DNA of 64,000 bases from Leucaena leucocephala (taxonomy: Eukaryota > Streptophyta > Magnoliopsida > Fabales > Fabaceae): assembly GCA_037074615.1 (NCBI GenBank), contig CM073547.1:1240001-1304000 (forward strand). Reading direction: 5' to 3'. The translations under genes and the position numbers were made by a program. The notes below the pieces were generated by a model. It did not search any database and was not told the origin of the DNA. It worked only from the letters and a program-made list of their open reading frames with translations. This document shows, in pieces, positions 24,301-34,959 of this stretch. The first letter of the stretch is position 1. Every line of letters starts with the position of its first letter.

Positions 24301-26912
24301 AATTCAATGGCTAGGCATATGATGATTGTGGGTAGGCCATGTATAGTTACTCATTTTTTGATGTCTAATTTTATCTATTAGATTTAGTTGGAAGAAGGTG
24401 TTTGGTACTTTTTAATGGTAGTCCGGTTGTTTGCTCTTCTTTTATGAATATCCACGTATGATATGAGAACTGGATACTGACTTCAGAATTATCACGGGGG
24501 GCAACTTTTTTCTTTTTAATTTTCTTGGTATCATGATTTTGAGATGGTGAAATGTTCTATAAAGCTTGCGCATCTTTTCTATAGCTTGCTTGGCTTGTCT
24601 TCAGCTTATTGAATTTAAATTTCCAGGTATCCCCTAAATTATTTTACATCCTAATTAGTAGTATGTATCTTGTCTAATGTTTAATATCATTTGGTTAACG
24701 AGATAAAATCCATAATCAGAGGAATAGATTGAGTAATCAATTAATGCACTAGCCAGTTGGGCTGTGATTCAAGCGTTTAACCCGGGTTACTTGATATGAT
24801 ATGAGGATCAAATCATTGTAAGTAAACAATAAAAGTAAGTTGCATGCAAAAGGTGGGTTGCCATACGCTTTCCATTCTTTAATTAAATAACTAATTTATA
24901 TATTCCTGGTCCAAATGGGCAACTGGGTGATGTCGCTACTAGTTTGCATTACTATCATTTAATACACTAACTTTTAGGGCTTTGGCTCAAGTGGTTAAGT
25001 GAGCTCACTTAGGATAACTATTGGGATTAAATCTTTCCAAGCAAATAATAGGAAAAGAAACTGCTTGAAATAACTACATTAAATAATCCCCTTGCTCTCT
25101 TTCCTCTCTGCCCTCAGAATTTCTTGTATGCTTCAAAGGATGAGAATTCCGAGTTAAAGGCAATAGACTTTGGATTATCAGACTTTGTCAAACCAGGTTT
25201 GCCTTCAGAAGTCCCTAGTCAGTAATATTGTCACCCTTAACAGTTTGCCTGTTGTTAGTGATTCTTGTAAATGCCCTTACTTACAGATGAAAGGCTCAAT
25301 GACATTGTTGGAAGTGCATACTATGTTGCGCCTGAAGTTCTACATAGATCTTATGGTATAGAGGCTGACATCTGGAGCATAGGTGTAATTGCATATATTA
25401 TTTTATGTGGTAGTCGCCCCTTTTGGGCTCGAACAGAGTCTGGCATTTTTCGGGCAGTTTTGAAAGCAGATCCAAGCTTTGATGAAGTTCCCTGGCCCTC
25501 TTTATCTTTGGAAGCAAAAGATTTTGTCAAGCGTCTATTAAACAAGGACCCACGGAAGCGACTTTCAGCTCCTCAGGCCTTAAGTGAGTTTTTGGTCACC
25601 TTGAAAAACTAATTGATGTTCTTGTAAGCTCATTTTTTAAGTTGCTGGCTATAATCTTTTATTTTCAGGTCACCCATGGATACGAAATCACAATAATGTA
25701 AAAGTTCCACTCGATATTCTAATATTTAGGCTCATGAAGTCTTATATGCGATCATCATCCTTGCGGAAGGCTGCTTTAAGGGTGCGTATATTTTAGTACC
25801 ATTGGGGAAGTTTGACTTGTTTTTAAGATTACTTTCTGTTGGACCACAATATTTCCTTGATGCACTGGAATATAATTTATTCATACTTAGAATAACAATT
25901 GGTTCCTTAACATTTCTGCAGGCCTTATCCAAGACATTGACTGCAGATGAACTTCATTATCTGAGGGAGCAGTTTGCTTTGTTGGAGCCAAGCAAAAATG
26001 GCAGTATAACCTTGGACAACATTAGGATGGTCGGTGTTGCAGTAACCCTGTCACATCAACATGTAAAACCGTTGTGTTGTGGGGCTTAATAAGTTTTTCT
26101 CATTCATATTTTTCTGTACAGGCCCTGATGAAACATGCAACAGATGCCATGAAGGAGTCTCGGATCCCCGATTTTCTTGCCTCGGTATGGTACATGTGTG
26201 TAATAAGACTGGAATTAAAATACTTAGGCATCCCTTATGCCCACATAAGCTTCAAACTTCTCCTAGTAACCTTCTAATATGCCGTGCTTCTTTCACGCTT
26301 CTTACATGTGTAATGTAAGAACTAGTTTTGAAATCATTAGACAACCCTTACAGCCACATCTTCCTCTATTTATACTAATCCCATAACTAACTAAATTTAA
26401 CCTACTTAATCACTCTTAAACCCTAAGCAAACTTGGTATACCTGCTTTATGTGTATCTATGACTGGTTTGTAGCTCATATATTTTCTCTTGTGAAATTTC
26501 CTCTTTCATGACAGCTAAATGCATTGCAATATAGAAGAATGGATTTTGAAGAATTTTGTGCTGCTGCGTTAAGCGTGCATCAGCTTGAAGCTCTAGATCG
26601 ATGGGAACAACATTCACGCTGTGCTTATGAACTTTTTGAGAAAGATGGAAACAGAGCTATTATCATTGAAGAACTTGCTTCAGTAAGTTTTGAACATTGA
26701 AAACCCTTATTATAATTTATGAGACAACTATGGCTAATCTTCATCGTATTCTTGTTCTGAACGCTGTCTAGGAACTAGGACTTGGTCCTTCTATTCCAGT
26801 TCATGTTGTACTACAGGACTGGATAAGGCACACTGATGGGAAGCTAAGCTTTCTCGGGTTCGTCAAATTGTTACATGGCTTATCGAGCCGAAGTCTGGCA
26901 AAGGTTCAATAA
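21344..26912 (+). CDS. CDPK-related protein kinase (CRK family)
   Basis: Eleven exons (21344-21862, 23616-23746, 23938-23979, 24091-24199, 25118-25196, 25287-25583, 25669-25781, 25922-26029, 26122-26184, 26515-26682, 26772-26912) encode 589 residues, typical of plant CRKs. The N-terminus MGVCTSK offers a myristoylation Gly2 and palmitoylation Cys4, so plasma-membrane attachment is likely. A Pro/Ser-rich variable region runs to about 125. The Ser/Thr kinase domain follows, with a Gly loop GRGHFG at 142-147, Lys167 in VAVKV, HRDLKPEN with Asp263, DFGLSD with Asp284, and the APE-type motif VAPEVL. The C-terminal region (from about 400) corresponds to the degenerate EF-hand domain of CRKs: DPRKRL, RSSSLRKAAL, LEPSKNGSITLDNIRM. 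The EF loops lack the full acidic ligand set, so direct Ca2+ binding is doubtful and calmodulin control is the family precedent. Intron 1 (1.75 kb) and intron 4 (0.9 kb) are large. All phases close. Confidence 0.93.
24975..25065 (+). mobile_element. tRNA-derived SINE-like fragment in a kinase intron
   Basis: TGGCTCAAGTGG (24982-24993) fits a Pol III A box, and GGGATTAAATC (25023-25033) is a degraded B box at a normal distance. It lies inside intron 4 of the CRK gene. No clean target duplication or poly-A tail was found. Confidence 0.35.
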
Positions 26913-27337
26913 TTTCCTCCTGGACAAAGCTGAATTTCTCTGTCATTATAGATGTGTATGTCTAGAGCTCTCTTGCTAGTAAGCACAGTTGTTTACAGTG
27001 CAGTTTGATACAGAAATGTGTGTTATAGTGATTCTTTTGAAGGAGCTCAAACTGTGAAAAGAACTTGGTGTTCATAGGTTAAAGACAAATTGTAGAGTTT
27101 TCAGAGTTAGCTTTGCCTCAACGGGGGTGCTAATAATTTTATTTCATTTGTGAGTCTTTTATTTATTTATTTATTTCTATTTGCCTTCTCTCTATTTTCG
27201 GTGTATATGGTAATTTTCACATTCTCTGAGTTACATTCCTGCAGTGACCTGAGGAATCCGTAATTATTAAGATGTGAATTTTAATATACCTTGAAACGTG
27301 AAAAAAAAATCGTATGCATAAGTTCTATGCTGATAAT
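26913..27337. other. 3' region of the kinase gene
   Basis: Probably 3' UTR and flank. It is T-rich, with TTTATTTATTTATTT near 27160. No other feature. Confidence 0.5.
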
Positions 27338-27858
27338 GTGCCTGTTTGGGAGGGTGCCAAACCTTGGTTTTAAATCAAGGTTTGACTCAAAATCTAGATT
27401 TGGAGAAATTTTAAAACAAACAGTCATATTTGTTCAAACGGGCTTTTGGACTAAACTCTGGTTTAAAACCAAGGTTTCAGAAAAGATGGTCAGAGTAGCT
27501 TTTGGAACAGTAAACCACGTTTGAACTAACTAATTACTATATTACCCCTACTTTTTCTTACACCCTCTCTCCTATTTTTTCTTACACCCTCTCTCCTCTC
27601 TCTTACTTTTTCTCTATTTTCTTTCTTACACCCTCTCTCCTCTCTCCTCTTATCTCTTATCTCTTCTCATTTAATACTCATATCCTTTTTCGTAATTTAC
27701 TAATAATAAAATCCCTTCTATAAATAACTATCCAAACACTCATTTATTCAAAACCATTTTTTTTTCATAATCTCTTCTCCAAAAGCCCTTTTCTATAATC
27801 TGTTCAAAAGCCCTTTTTTTTCATAAGCCCGTTTTTAAAATTCTATCCAAACGGGCCC
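27338..27858 (+). mobile_element. Tourist-like MITE, copy 3
   Basis: 521 bp, beginning GTGCCTGTTTGGG and ending TCCAAACGGGCCC, with AAT on both sides (27335-27337 and 27859-27861). The internal pyrimidine tract contains tandem CTTACACCCTCTCTCC units, and the right part has AAAAGCCC phrases. This is among the best-preserved copies. It lies about 430 bases past the kinase stop codon, so it may fall in or near its 3' end. Confidence 0.82.
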
Positions 27859-28115
27859 AATGTAACTTTGAAGGAAAGTGAATAACTTAATATAACTCGA
27901 ATATTTACAACAAAGAGGGGCAGTACCAAAAGTTATTAAAATACTATTTTAGCTTTTATTAAAAGAATTAATTATTTTTTTAGATAAATTAAAAAAATTA
28001 ATTAATTATAATTTATTAGATATAGTTGAATATAAATTTAACTATCTCGAGTAATTGGTATGCGTATTTTTATGCATCAAAAGATGTTTCGCTGCTGGCC
28101 CTTCGAAGACATGTA

Positions 28116-28630
28116 GTGCGTGTTTGGAAATTAGAAAACCTTAATTTTAAATTAAAATTTAATTCAAAACCTAGGTTTAAAGAAATTTTAAAATAAACAG
28201 TTATATTTGTTCAAACGAACTTTTAGACTAAACTATAGTTTAAAATTAAAGTTTCAGATAAGCTGGTTAGAGCAGTTTATGATACAGTAAACCACGTATG
28301 AACTAATAAATTATTATATTACTCCTATTTTTTCTTACACAATCTCTCCTATTTTTTTACATCTCTCCTCTCTCCTACTTTTTCTCTATTTTTTTTCTTA
28401 CACCCTCTCTCCGCTCTCTTCTTATCTCTTATCTCTCCTCATTTAATACTCATACCCTTTTTCATAATTTACTAATAATAAAACCCCTTCTATAAATAAC
28501 TATCCAAATACTTATTTATTCAAAACTATTTTTTTTCATAATCTTTTCCCCAAAAGCCCTTTTCTATAAGCTGTTCAAAAGTTTTTTTTTTTTCATAAGC
28601 CCATTTTTAAAATCCTATCCAAACGAGCTC
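28116..28630 (+). mobile_element. Tourist-like MITE, copy 4
   Basis: 515 bp in the same orientation as copy 3 and only about 260 bases from it. Termini are GTGCGTGTTTGGA and TCCAAACGAGCTC. Flanking triplets are GTA and ATA, one mismatch. It is more diverged and AT-richer than copy 3, so it is probably an older insertion. Confidence 0.75.
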
Positions 28631-29383
28631 ATAATCTAATAAAATTAGATACTGATAAGATTAATAAGACCTCTACACAAGGATGCTAAGCCTCCAAAGT
28701 TATGAAGAAGTTTACTCTGCCACGCAAAATAATTATCAAGTGTTGATGGAGCAAATCAAAATAATTCATCAATATTTAATATAAAATATTAAAAAAGAGA
28801 AAAATATCATTATTCACAAATTATATTTAACTAAAGCTTCATTGCAACATTAATGTACGAGAAATTTTACATTTATAGCATGGTTTCAAGAGTTGAGTTG
28901 GACCATTGGTCGGGACCGGCGCTCATATTTTTAACCCAGAAACGTTTAGCCATTTTAAACAGTTAATAGGCCAGGAACTGTATTTGGGCCATGAATTGGA
29001 ATGGATTTTCAAGAACCAGACGGGTCTGGACGTGGAGGAAATGGAGCATGAATGGACTGCCGTCAAAACGCAGCATTTTGATCCTAGCACACCATCCGTT
29101 CGATTAGTTTCAGGGTCGAGATCATGCGACATCATTCTCATTCTTTTTAGTGCACCTTAACCGTTCAATCAAGACAATCTCATCCGTTGATCGTTCATGC
29201 TCTACCTACATACGCGGTCGCTGGAGCTTCCCCTTCACTCTTCGCTCTTGGTCCACTCCTCTGCCCCACTGCCTCCGCCGTCCGCAGCCACCATATTCAG
29301 ATTCGTTAACCATGGAGTGATGCCATGACGAAGAAGCACAAGCTCGAAAGCCAAGAATGATTGTATTATAGTTCGGCTTTGTC
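28631..29383. other. Former promoter region of the PPR pseudogene
   Basis: GC-richer than its surroundings from about 28900. It contains TGGGCC (28986) and CATCCGTTGATC-type phrases common in plant promoters. The open frame at 28906-29160 has no recognised domain and overlaps equally long frames on the other strand, so no gene is called. Confidence 0.4.
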
Positions 29384-30787
29384 ATGCGCTTCATGAAGTC
29401 GTCTTCTTTCGACTTTGTCTGTTTTCCCAGATGGGTCTTCTGAAACCCCTTAATAGTCGTCCACTTTCATCCCTCTGTTCACCATCCGATGCCCAACTCG
29501 CATATAAAGCAACTGAATTCTCTATCTTCCCAGTTCACTCCCGAGGCAGCTTCTTATCTACTCTAAAAGTCCCAATTCGACCAGCCCACTATCCTGAAGT
29601 TCCTCGATTGGGCCCGAAGACACCATTTTTTTTCACGTTCCAATGCAAGTGTCTCGCCCTCCAAATGGGAGAACATATACGACATTAGTTGATGGGTTCT
29701 GCCAGCAGGGATTACTGAATGAAGCTTATAAGGTTGTGAGTGAAATGATTGTAAGTGAATTTTCACCTTCGATTATAACTTATAATGCACTTATCAATGG
29801 ACACTGCATCTTGGGAAGGATAGAAGATGCAAAAGGAATCCTAAGGGATATGGTTGAGAAGAGGTTATCGCCTGATCCTTTGAGCTATAGTACTATTATA
29901 TCTGGATTCTGCCAGAATCAAGAGTTGGAAAAGGCTTTCCAGATGAAGCTGGAGATGGTTGAGAACGGTATCTCACTGTTACATATTCGTCACTTATACA
30001 AGGTCTCTGTCAGCAAAGAAAACTGGTAGAAGCTTTTGATCTCTTTGAAGAGATGTTGCATGGTGGTCTCCCACCTGATGAATTTACTTATACTATGATA
30101 AATGCTTATTGTGTGGAAGGTGAATTGAGTGAGGCTCTTCATTTGCATAATGAAATGATACAGAAAGGTTTTCTTCCTGATGACGTCACCTATAGTGTGC
30201 TCATTAATGGACTTGATAAACAAACTATGACAAGAGAAGCCAAGAAGCTTCTTCTGAAGTTGTTGTATGACGAGTCTATACCTAATGATTTGACATATAA
30301 TACTCTGATTGAAAACTGCATTAATTTTGGATTTAAGAGTGTGGTATCTGTTGTCAAAGGATTTTGCATGAAGGGATTGATGAATGAGACAGATCAAGTT
30401 TTTGAGAGAATGCTTCAGAATAATCATAAGCCTAATGGGGCAGTTTATAATGTTATAATACATGGACATTGTAAATGTGGAAATGTTCAGAAGGCAAATA
30501 ATCTGTACCAGGATATGGTGCATTTAGGTTTTAATCCTCATACAGTGACTGTTGTGGCTCCCGAGAAAGCTCTCATTGGAAAGGGGATGGTTACTGAGAT
30601 GTGTCAAGTTGTACAGAACACATTGAGGAGCTGTAAACTTACTTATGCTGAGCTGGCTAAAGTACTTGTTGAAATCAACTATAAAGAAGGAAACACGGAT
30701 GCTGTTTTCAACGTACTAACTGAAATGGCCAGGGATAGTCTGCTACCTAATGGTGGACACTATTCACATCCTGCAACAAGTGCCTGA
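29384..30787 (+). pseudogene. PPR protein pseudogene (EMB2745/At5g39710-like), internally deleted
   Basis: The remnant derives from a P-class pentatricopeptide-repeat gene; such proteins bind organellar RNA. The original start is probably ATG at 29384 (MRFMKSSSFDFVC). The frame breaks near 29444, again near 29525, at a TAA (29564-29566) within the conserved FTPEAASYLL block, and in the T run near 29628. At about 29655-29662 an N-terminal segment (FFTFQCKCLAL) joins directly to a mid-protein repeat (NGRTYTTLVDGFCQQG). By my memory of the family, about 250 residues of repeats are missing. Another frameshift lies near 29968, where a ~7-base loss between GIS and TVTYSS fits. From about 29970 to the stop at 30787 the frame is open, with repeats such as PPDEFTYTMINAYCVEGEL. 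At least five lesions rule out the full protein. A shorter protein from the 30053-30787 frame is conceivable but unlikely. Confidence 0.88.
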
Positions 30788-32488
30788 TGTCTTTGATTCA
30801 ATGCCTCAAAACTCTTACTTTGAAGTTGAAAGTTTGAGTCCTCTTGTTTTCTTTTCTTTTTCTGGAGCTCCGCTAAAGTTGCAGATTACCTCCTGGCCCA
30901 GCTAAATCAGCTTCCTTATATATATTTTTTTGTCACAAATTATTACATGAAATTTACTTCTGGGGGGATTAAGGGAGATGGCTTATTCCACTAGTTTCCT
31001 ATATGACAATAGGCCATTATATATATTCTTTCATATTCCTTGTTTTAGCTTCAAAATACACATGTACTCTATATTTTGCAATGTTGCTGTATCCATTGCC
31101 AATGTCAGTCGCCTCAGCGTCTTAGGTGGCAATAAACTGGTGTTTTGTCACTAATCGTAAATAGTTATGGTTTTCTTTTGTACGTCCTCTTTACATATGT
31201 GTTTTAAGCTTGGCTTACAAACATGTCCACAGATATATTATGATTTTGACGAAATCAAGCCTGCGTTGTTTTTTTTTTTTTTTTAAGTTTGTGTTGCATT
31301 TGCAATGTAGACGAGATATGATTGTATCTTGTTTGTTGATAATATTTTGTGTCTAGTTGCTTGGATTTTATCTCTTCCAGTAATTCTGATTCTCTGTCGT
31401 ATCTTCTGCTTTTCAGAACCAAGTCAGGCCCCCGGGTTTAGACAAAAACGCAGATTCTTTAGTCAAGAATTGCGAGGACAAGTACGAAAACCAAATTATT
31501 TAAAACGAAACATGCAAAATATGGATGCTTACAGTGACTCAAGGTATAGGAATATCCCGAGGGGAATAGCAAGAAGACCAAGTTGGCCAAGGCCATGGTC
31601 AATGCAAGCTGCTGCTGAATTGAACTCGAAGACCCTAAGAAATATGTGAGCACGTGGTACAAGACTGAGTTATGGAGTGATCGGTCAGACAGTTACAACA
31701 CTCGATGGGAACGGTTGCCATGAAAGTCTTGAAGGTGGGAGTTCAATTTGATGATAATTTATAAAAGCAAGCAAAGTGCCTATTTTATTAGCTGACCATG
31801 ATAAATTAGGGTAAAAAATCAATAAAATCATCTCGTCATTTATTTGTTAGTGAGATTTACGTGTTATATAGAATGATAAGAGACATGCAATAATTTGCTT
31901 TATAATTGCTGGTTATATAGATATATAGATCTGATTTATTTCATGGCGTTTGCGTGTGCCACCTTTCTACATCTCCAATCTCAATATACAAATGAATTTT
32001 CCTCATAAATTTCACTTTCGAGCAAGTTAAAACCATGTCAAATCATATGGCCTTCAACCTCCCTGCCCAACCAACAAAATCTTCTAACTTGCATCGATAG
32101 TTAGTAATCAACGTATCCTAGCAATATCCAATGAGACAGCAGCAATTCATTAAGCAGAGCTAGTCTGCTTTATAATTTTTTACTTTGGATGACATATGCA
32201 ATATAAAAAACCAAAGAATCTGAGCTGATGCAACTTTGCTTAAACATACATTTTGTGTTACAACTTATATTTGCCTGAAATATTACAATCCTACGTCAGT
32301 ACGTTCCTCCAATTCACGATTCGAAAGACAGCAACTACGATTGATCTCGTCCCAGATCGTCCCCTACTGCGTCATAATCACAAACTCAAATTATTTGAAA
32401 CTAAAACACACTGTAAGCATTCTACAAAAGTTACATGCTTCATAGAAGATATTTGCGCATTAATGTTCTCGCATAAATTCATATACCC
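30788..32488. other. Intergenic stretch with one gene fragment
   Basis: Apart from the fragment at 31416-31723 nothing coding was recognised. It has a poly-T run near 31268-31284 and AT-rich DNA. The rightmost part probably includes the 3' UTR of the HARBI1-like gene. Confidence 0.5.
31416..31723 (+). pseudogene. Frameshifted fragment of an unidentified gene
   Basis: After a good acceptor (TTCTGCTTTTCAG) the sequence encodes basic, protein-like stretches in more than one frame: DSRYRNIPRGIARRPSWPRP and SMQAAAEL in one frame, then DPKKYVSTWYKTELWSDRSD ending in TRWERLP and a stop in another. A one-base loss near 31620 would join them. The family is not recognised. It is probably the last exon of a gene whose other exons are gone. 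Confidence 0.4.
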
Positions 32489-33874
32489 TCATCTTGAGGA
32501 AAGCCTTTGGTGCAAATCATCAGCTAGAGCTTGCCTCAAGCTTTCCCCAAAGAAATAAAATGACTTCTCGCTATCCAGCACCCTTGGTTGAGGCCCACTC
32601 TCATCAGGCTCCTTCCACAGCTCAGGCTCTGGTTCCCTGGCAATTTGACATAAATTATGCAACACACAGCATGCAACGATCGTTTGCGGTGCATGACTAA
32701 GACCAACATTCAAATCCTGAAGAATCTTCCACCTCCCTTTGAGCAATCCTATCGCCTCAGCCACCGCCGACCTTCCCTTCATAAGCATTCCATCGAACAG
32801 GTTCTGGGCAGGAGTGCCCATGCCATTAGGGGAAAAGGGTGTGAGCAAAAACGGCAGCAATGGATAACACCAGTCTCCAACAATGTAAGGACGAACAGGA
32901 TGAGCCCTGACATTTATAACTTTATCCCACACGACGTCACCGGAGGTAAGACGATTGTACAGATAACTATCCCTGAAATGGGTGGCATCGTCCGTGCCGC
33001 CAGGAGCCTTAACACACACATCCCAGAAGATCTTCTTGTGATCAGCAACAACCTGAAGGAGAACTGAGGGATACCCATATCTGCATCTATAGCTTGCAGG
33101 GATTTTCTGGTCGTTAGGAAGGCTATGGAGCTTCACTGGGCTTGTATCAATCGCTCCACACATGTTCGGAAGTGAAGTGAGTTCTTCAAAAGCCTGAGTC
33201 GTTTCAACTAGCCGGCGACGACTAACCGGGATCTTGATGAATTCTGGGTAAAGTTTCGTCGCTAGAAGTCGAGTTACCATATTGGTGATCTTGGAGACTA
33301 AATAAGGCTCAAGGGAGTAGCGGGTAGCAACGGTTTTCGCAGACAAGCCATGTGTGAGACGAGAGAGGACCATAGCAACGGCGTAATCAGAAGGGAGCGA
33401 GAGATTGGAAATGGCGATATGGGGTTTGAGCTTGTCAACTACAGTAGTGAAAACGGGGTAGGAAAGCCCATAAAGCGAACGCCAGTGAGCGTCGCGAAGA
33501 TGAGGTTCAAGAGACCAGATGTGTTCAGTAGAGAGAGCTCGGAAAGCCGAAACGGAGAAATCAGAGGCTGCAGCGGAGGAAGCAGGAGGAGTGGCGGTTG
33601 AGGTTGAGGTGGGTGAGGAAGGGGTAGGACGAGAGGAGGCGATGTAAGAGAGAACAGAAGCGATGGTAAAAAAGAGAAGAGGCGCGATGGAGGAGGAGTA
33701 GAGAAGAGATGTTGGTGAAGTGGCGGCGGAGGAAGCGGCGGCAGCGGAGGAGGCGGTGGCAGAGGCGGTGTTAGTGGCGGAGGAGAGGGTGTCAGAGAGG
33801 AGCGAAGTGGTGGGATCTAAGGAATTGTGGAGGTGAAGGAGATTTGAGAGCATAACCAAAAAAGATTGGTCCAT
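32489..33874 (-). CDS. HARBI1-like nuclease (PIF/Harbinger-transposase-derived)
   Basis: One intronless frame of 461 residues. Residues 1-105 are Ser/Ala/Thr-rich with a hydrophobic stretch (SSIAPLLFFTIASVLSYIA), followed by a helical region to about 235. The DDE_4-type nuclease fold comes next, with D243 in CGAIDTSPVKL, D334 in VGDWCYPLLPFLLTP and E373 in AEAIGLLKGRWKIL, plus the family HNLCQ motif near 406. The catalytic triad therefore looks intact. Plants carry several such host genes (ALP1, HDP1/2 and At3g19120 among them) that arose from Harbinger transposases and serve in chromatin regulation. The MDQSFLVMLSNLLHLHNSLD opening and single exon suggest one of these, but I cannot assign which. 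No terminal inverted repeats flank the gene, favouring domestication over an active element. It is divergent from ZOP1, 1.1 kb apart. Confidence 0.88.
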   Translation of the reverse strand: MDQSFLVMLSNLLHLHNSLDPTTSLLSDTLSSATNTASATASSAAAASSAATSPTSLLYSSSIAPLLFFTIASVLSYIASSRPTPSSPTSTSTATPPASSAAASDFSVSAFRALSTEHIWSLEPHLRDAHWRSLYGLSYPVFTTVVDKLKPHIAISNLSLPSDYAVAMVLSRLTHGLSAKTVATRYSLEPYLVSKITNMVTRLLATKLYPEFIKIPVSRRRLVETTQAFEELTSLPNMCGAIDTSPVKLHSLPNDQKIPASYRCRYGYPSVLLQVVADHKKIFWDVCVKAPGGTDDATHFRDSYLYNRLTSGDVVWDKVINVRAHPVRPYIVGDWCYPLLPFLLTPFSPNGMGTPAQNLFDGMLMKGRSAVAEAIGLLKGRWKILQDLNVGLSHAPQTIVACCVLHNLCQIAREPEPELWKEPDESGPQPRVLDSEKSFYFFGESLRQALADDLHQRLSSR

Positions 33875-34959
33875 TCTGTGTCGGCAGTCTTGAAACCTTT
33901 CTGGGAAAATTAGGGCTTGCTTACAGAGACGATGAGAATGGATTGTCGCTTTGTTCGATCCAAATAATCGATCTATTTATGACTGAAAAGGGTATCTGGA
34001 CTTTCCGGAAGAGGTTGCTAACCGGGGGAAGATGATGACCGGAAAGCCTACACGCGTTCTCTCTCCTCTATTTCGCTGGAAGCTTTAGGACCGTCGGAGA
34101 TTCCCAATTCCGCGCTGAACGTGGCTCATTTTAGCAGTGGCTCCGGCAGTGCAAGAATTCTTTTTTGGAATGAAGGGAAAAGCTGAAGCCCAAAATTAAG
34201 ACAAAAATCGAACAATTGGGCCAACATGCTTGTAATCAAGCCCTTCTTTTAGGCTAGGGAGTTTTTTTTTTTAATTTATTTGTTCACTTACATATATTTA
34301 GTTTTTTGCCAGCATTTACCAAAAAATAAAAAAACTTTGCCAGCAGATTTATATATATTTATTTACTACTAACAAAAAACTCTATTAATCCGAAGCCAAC
34401 TTATTTAAATTTTTTATATAAAAAAACTTCAAAAATACACCAAATAACGTAAAGTAGAAACTTATTGCTTTTAAAATTCTATATTTTTCCGTAAGTTTTT
34501 AAAATTCTATCTTTGTTTCAGTTAAATATGAATATTATGGCCTAAAAATATATATTAGAATATGTGGATTTTTTTACATGTTATTTATCATATAACTAAA
34601 TCTTGTTATTATTAATACTTTATTCTGATTTTTTTTATATTTGAATTTTGAAATTTACCTACTCTAATTCAATTTAGAAATCGGGCCAAAAAAATTTCAA
34701 CTTTCTATCCGCGTAGCAGAGCGAACCCTGTGACGAGAAGGAACACACTACCCGGAGCGTCAATCCCTCAGCAATTCAGCCTGCTCCGGTCCCGTCCTCC
34801 AGCGGCGACGAGAATTATGCCCTTCGCAACTTCTCTCCGATTCAAAATTTAAAGCCTACGTGAGACAAATTAACCAAATCCGACTGCCTCCGCTTCATAA
34901 ATCTTGTCAACCTCTTACTCTCCTCTCCGACTATCCGATTTGCAGCCCTAATTTGCACA
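33875..34959. other. Divergent promoter region, HARBI1-like and ZOP1
   Basis: GC-richer at both edges (5' leaders) and AT-rich in the middle. It contains GGGCC/GGCCCAA-type motifs common in plant housekeeping promoters. No gene or repeat recognised. Confidence 0.5.

Noticed and set aside
28906..29160. 85-residue frame upstream of the PPR pseudogene
   Set aside because: Frames are open on both strands, no domain, and the sequence looks like former promoter DNA.
32494..33601. Several plus-strand frames across the HARBI1-like gene
   Set aside because: Opposite-strand shadows of a recognised 461-codon gene.
32489..33874. Reading the HARBI1-like gene as a complete, active Harbinger transposon
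   Set aside because: No terminal inverted repeats or TWA duplications at its edges and no Myb-like partner frame; a host-type gene is likelier.
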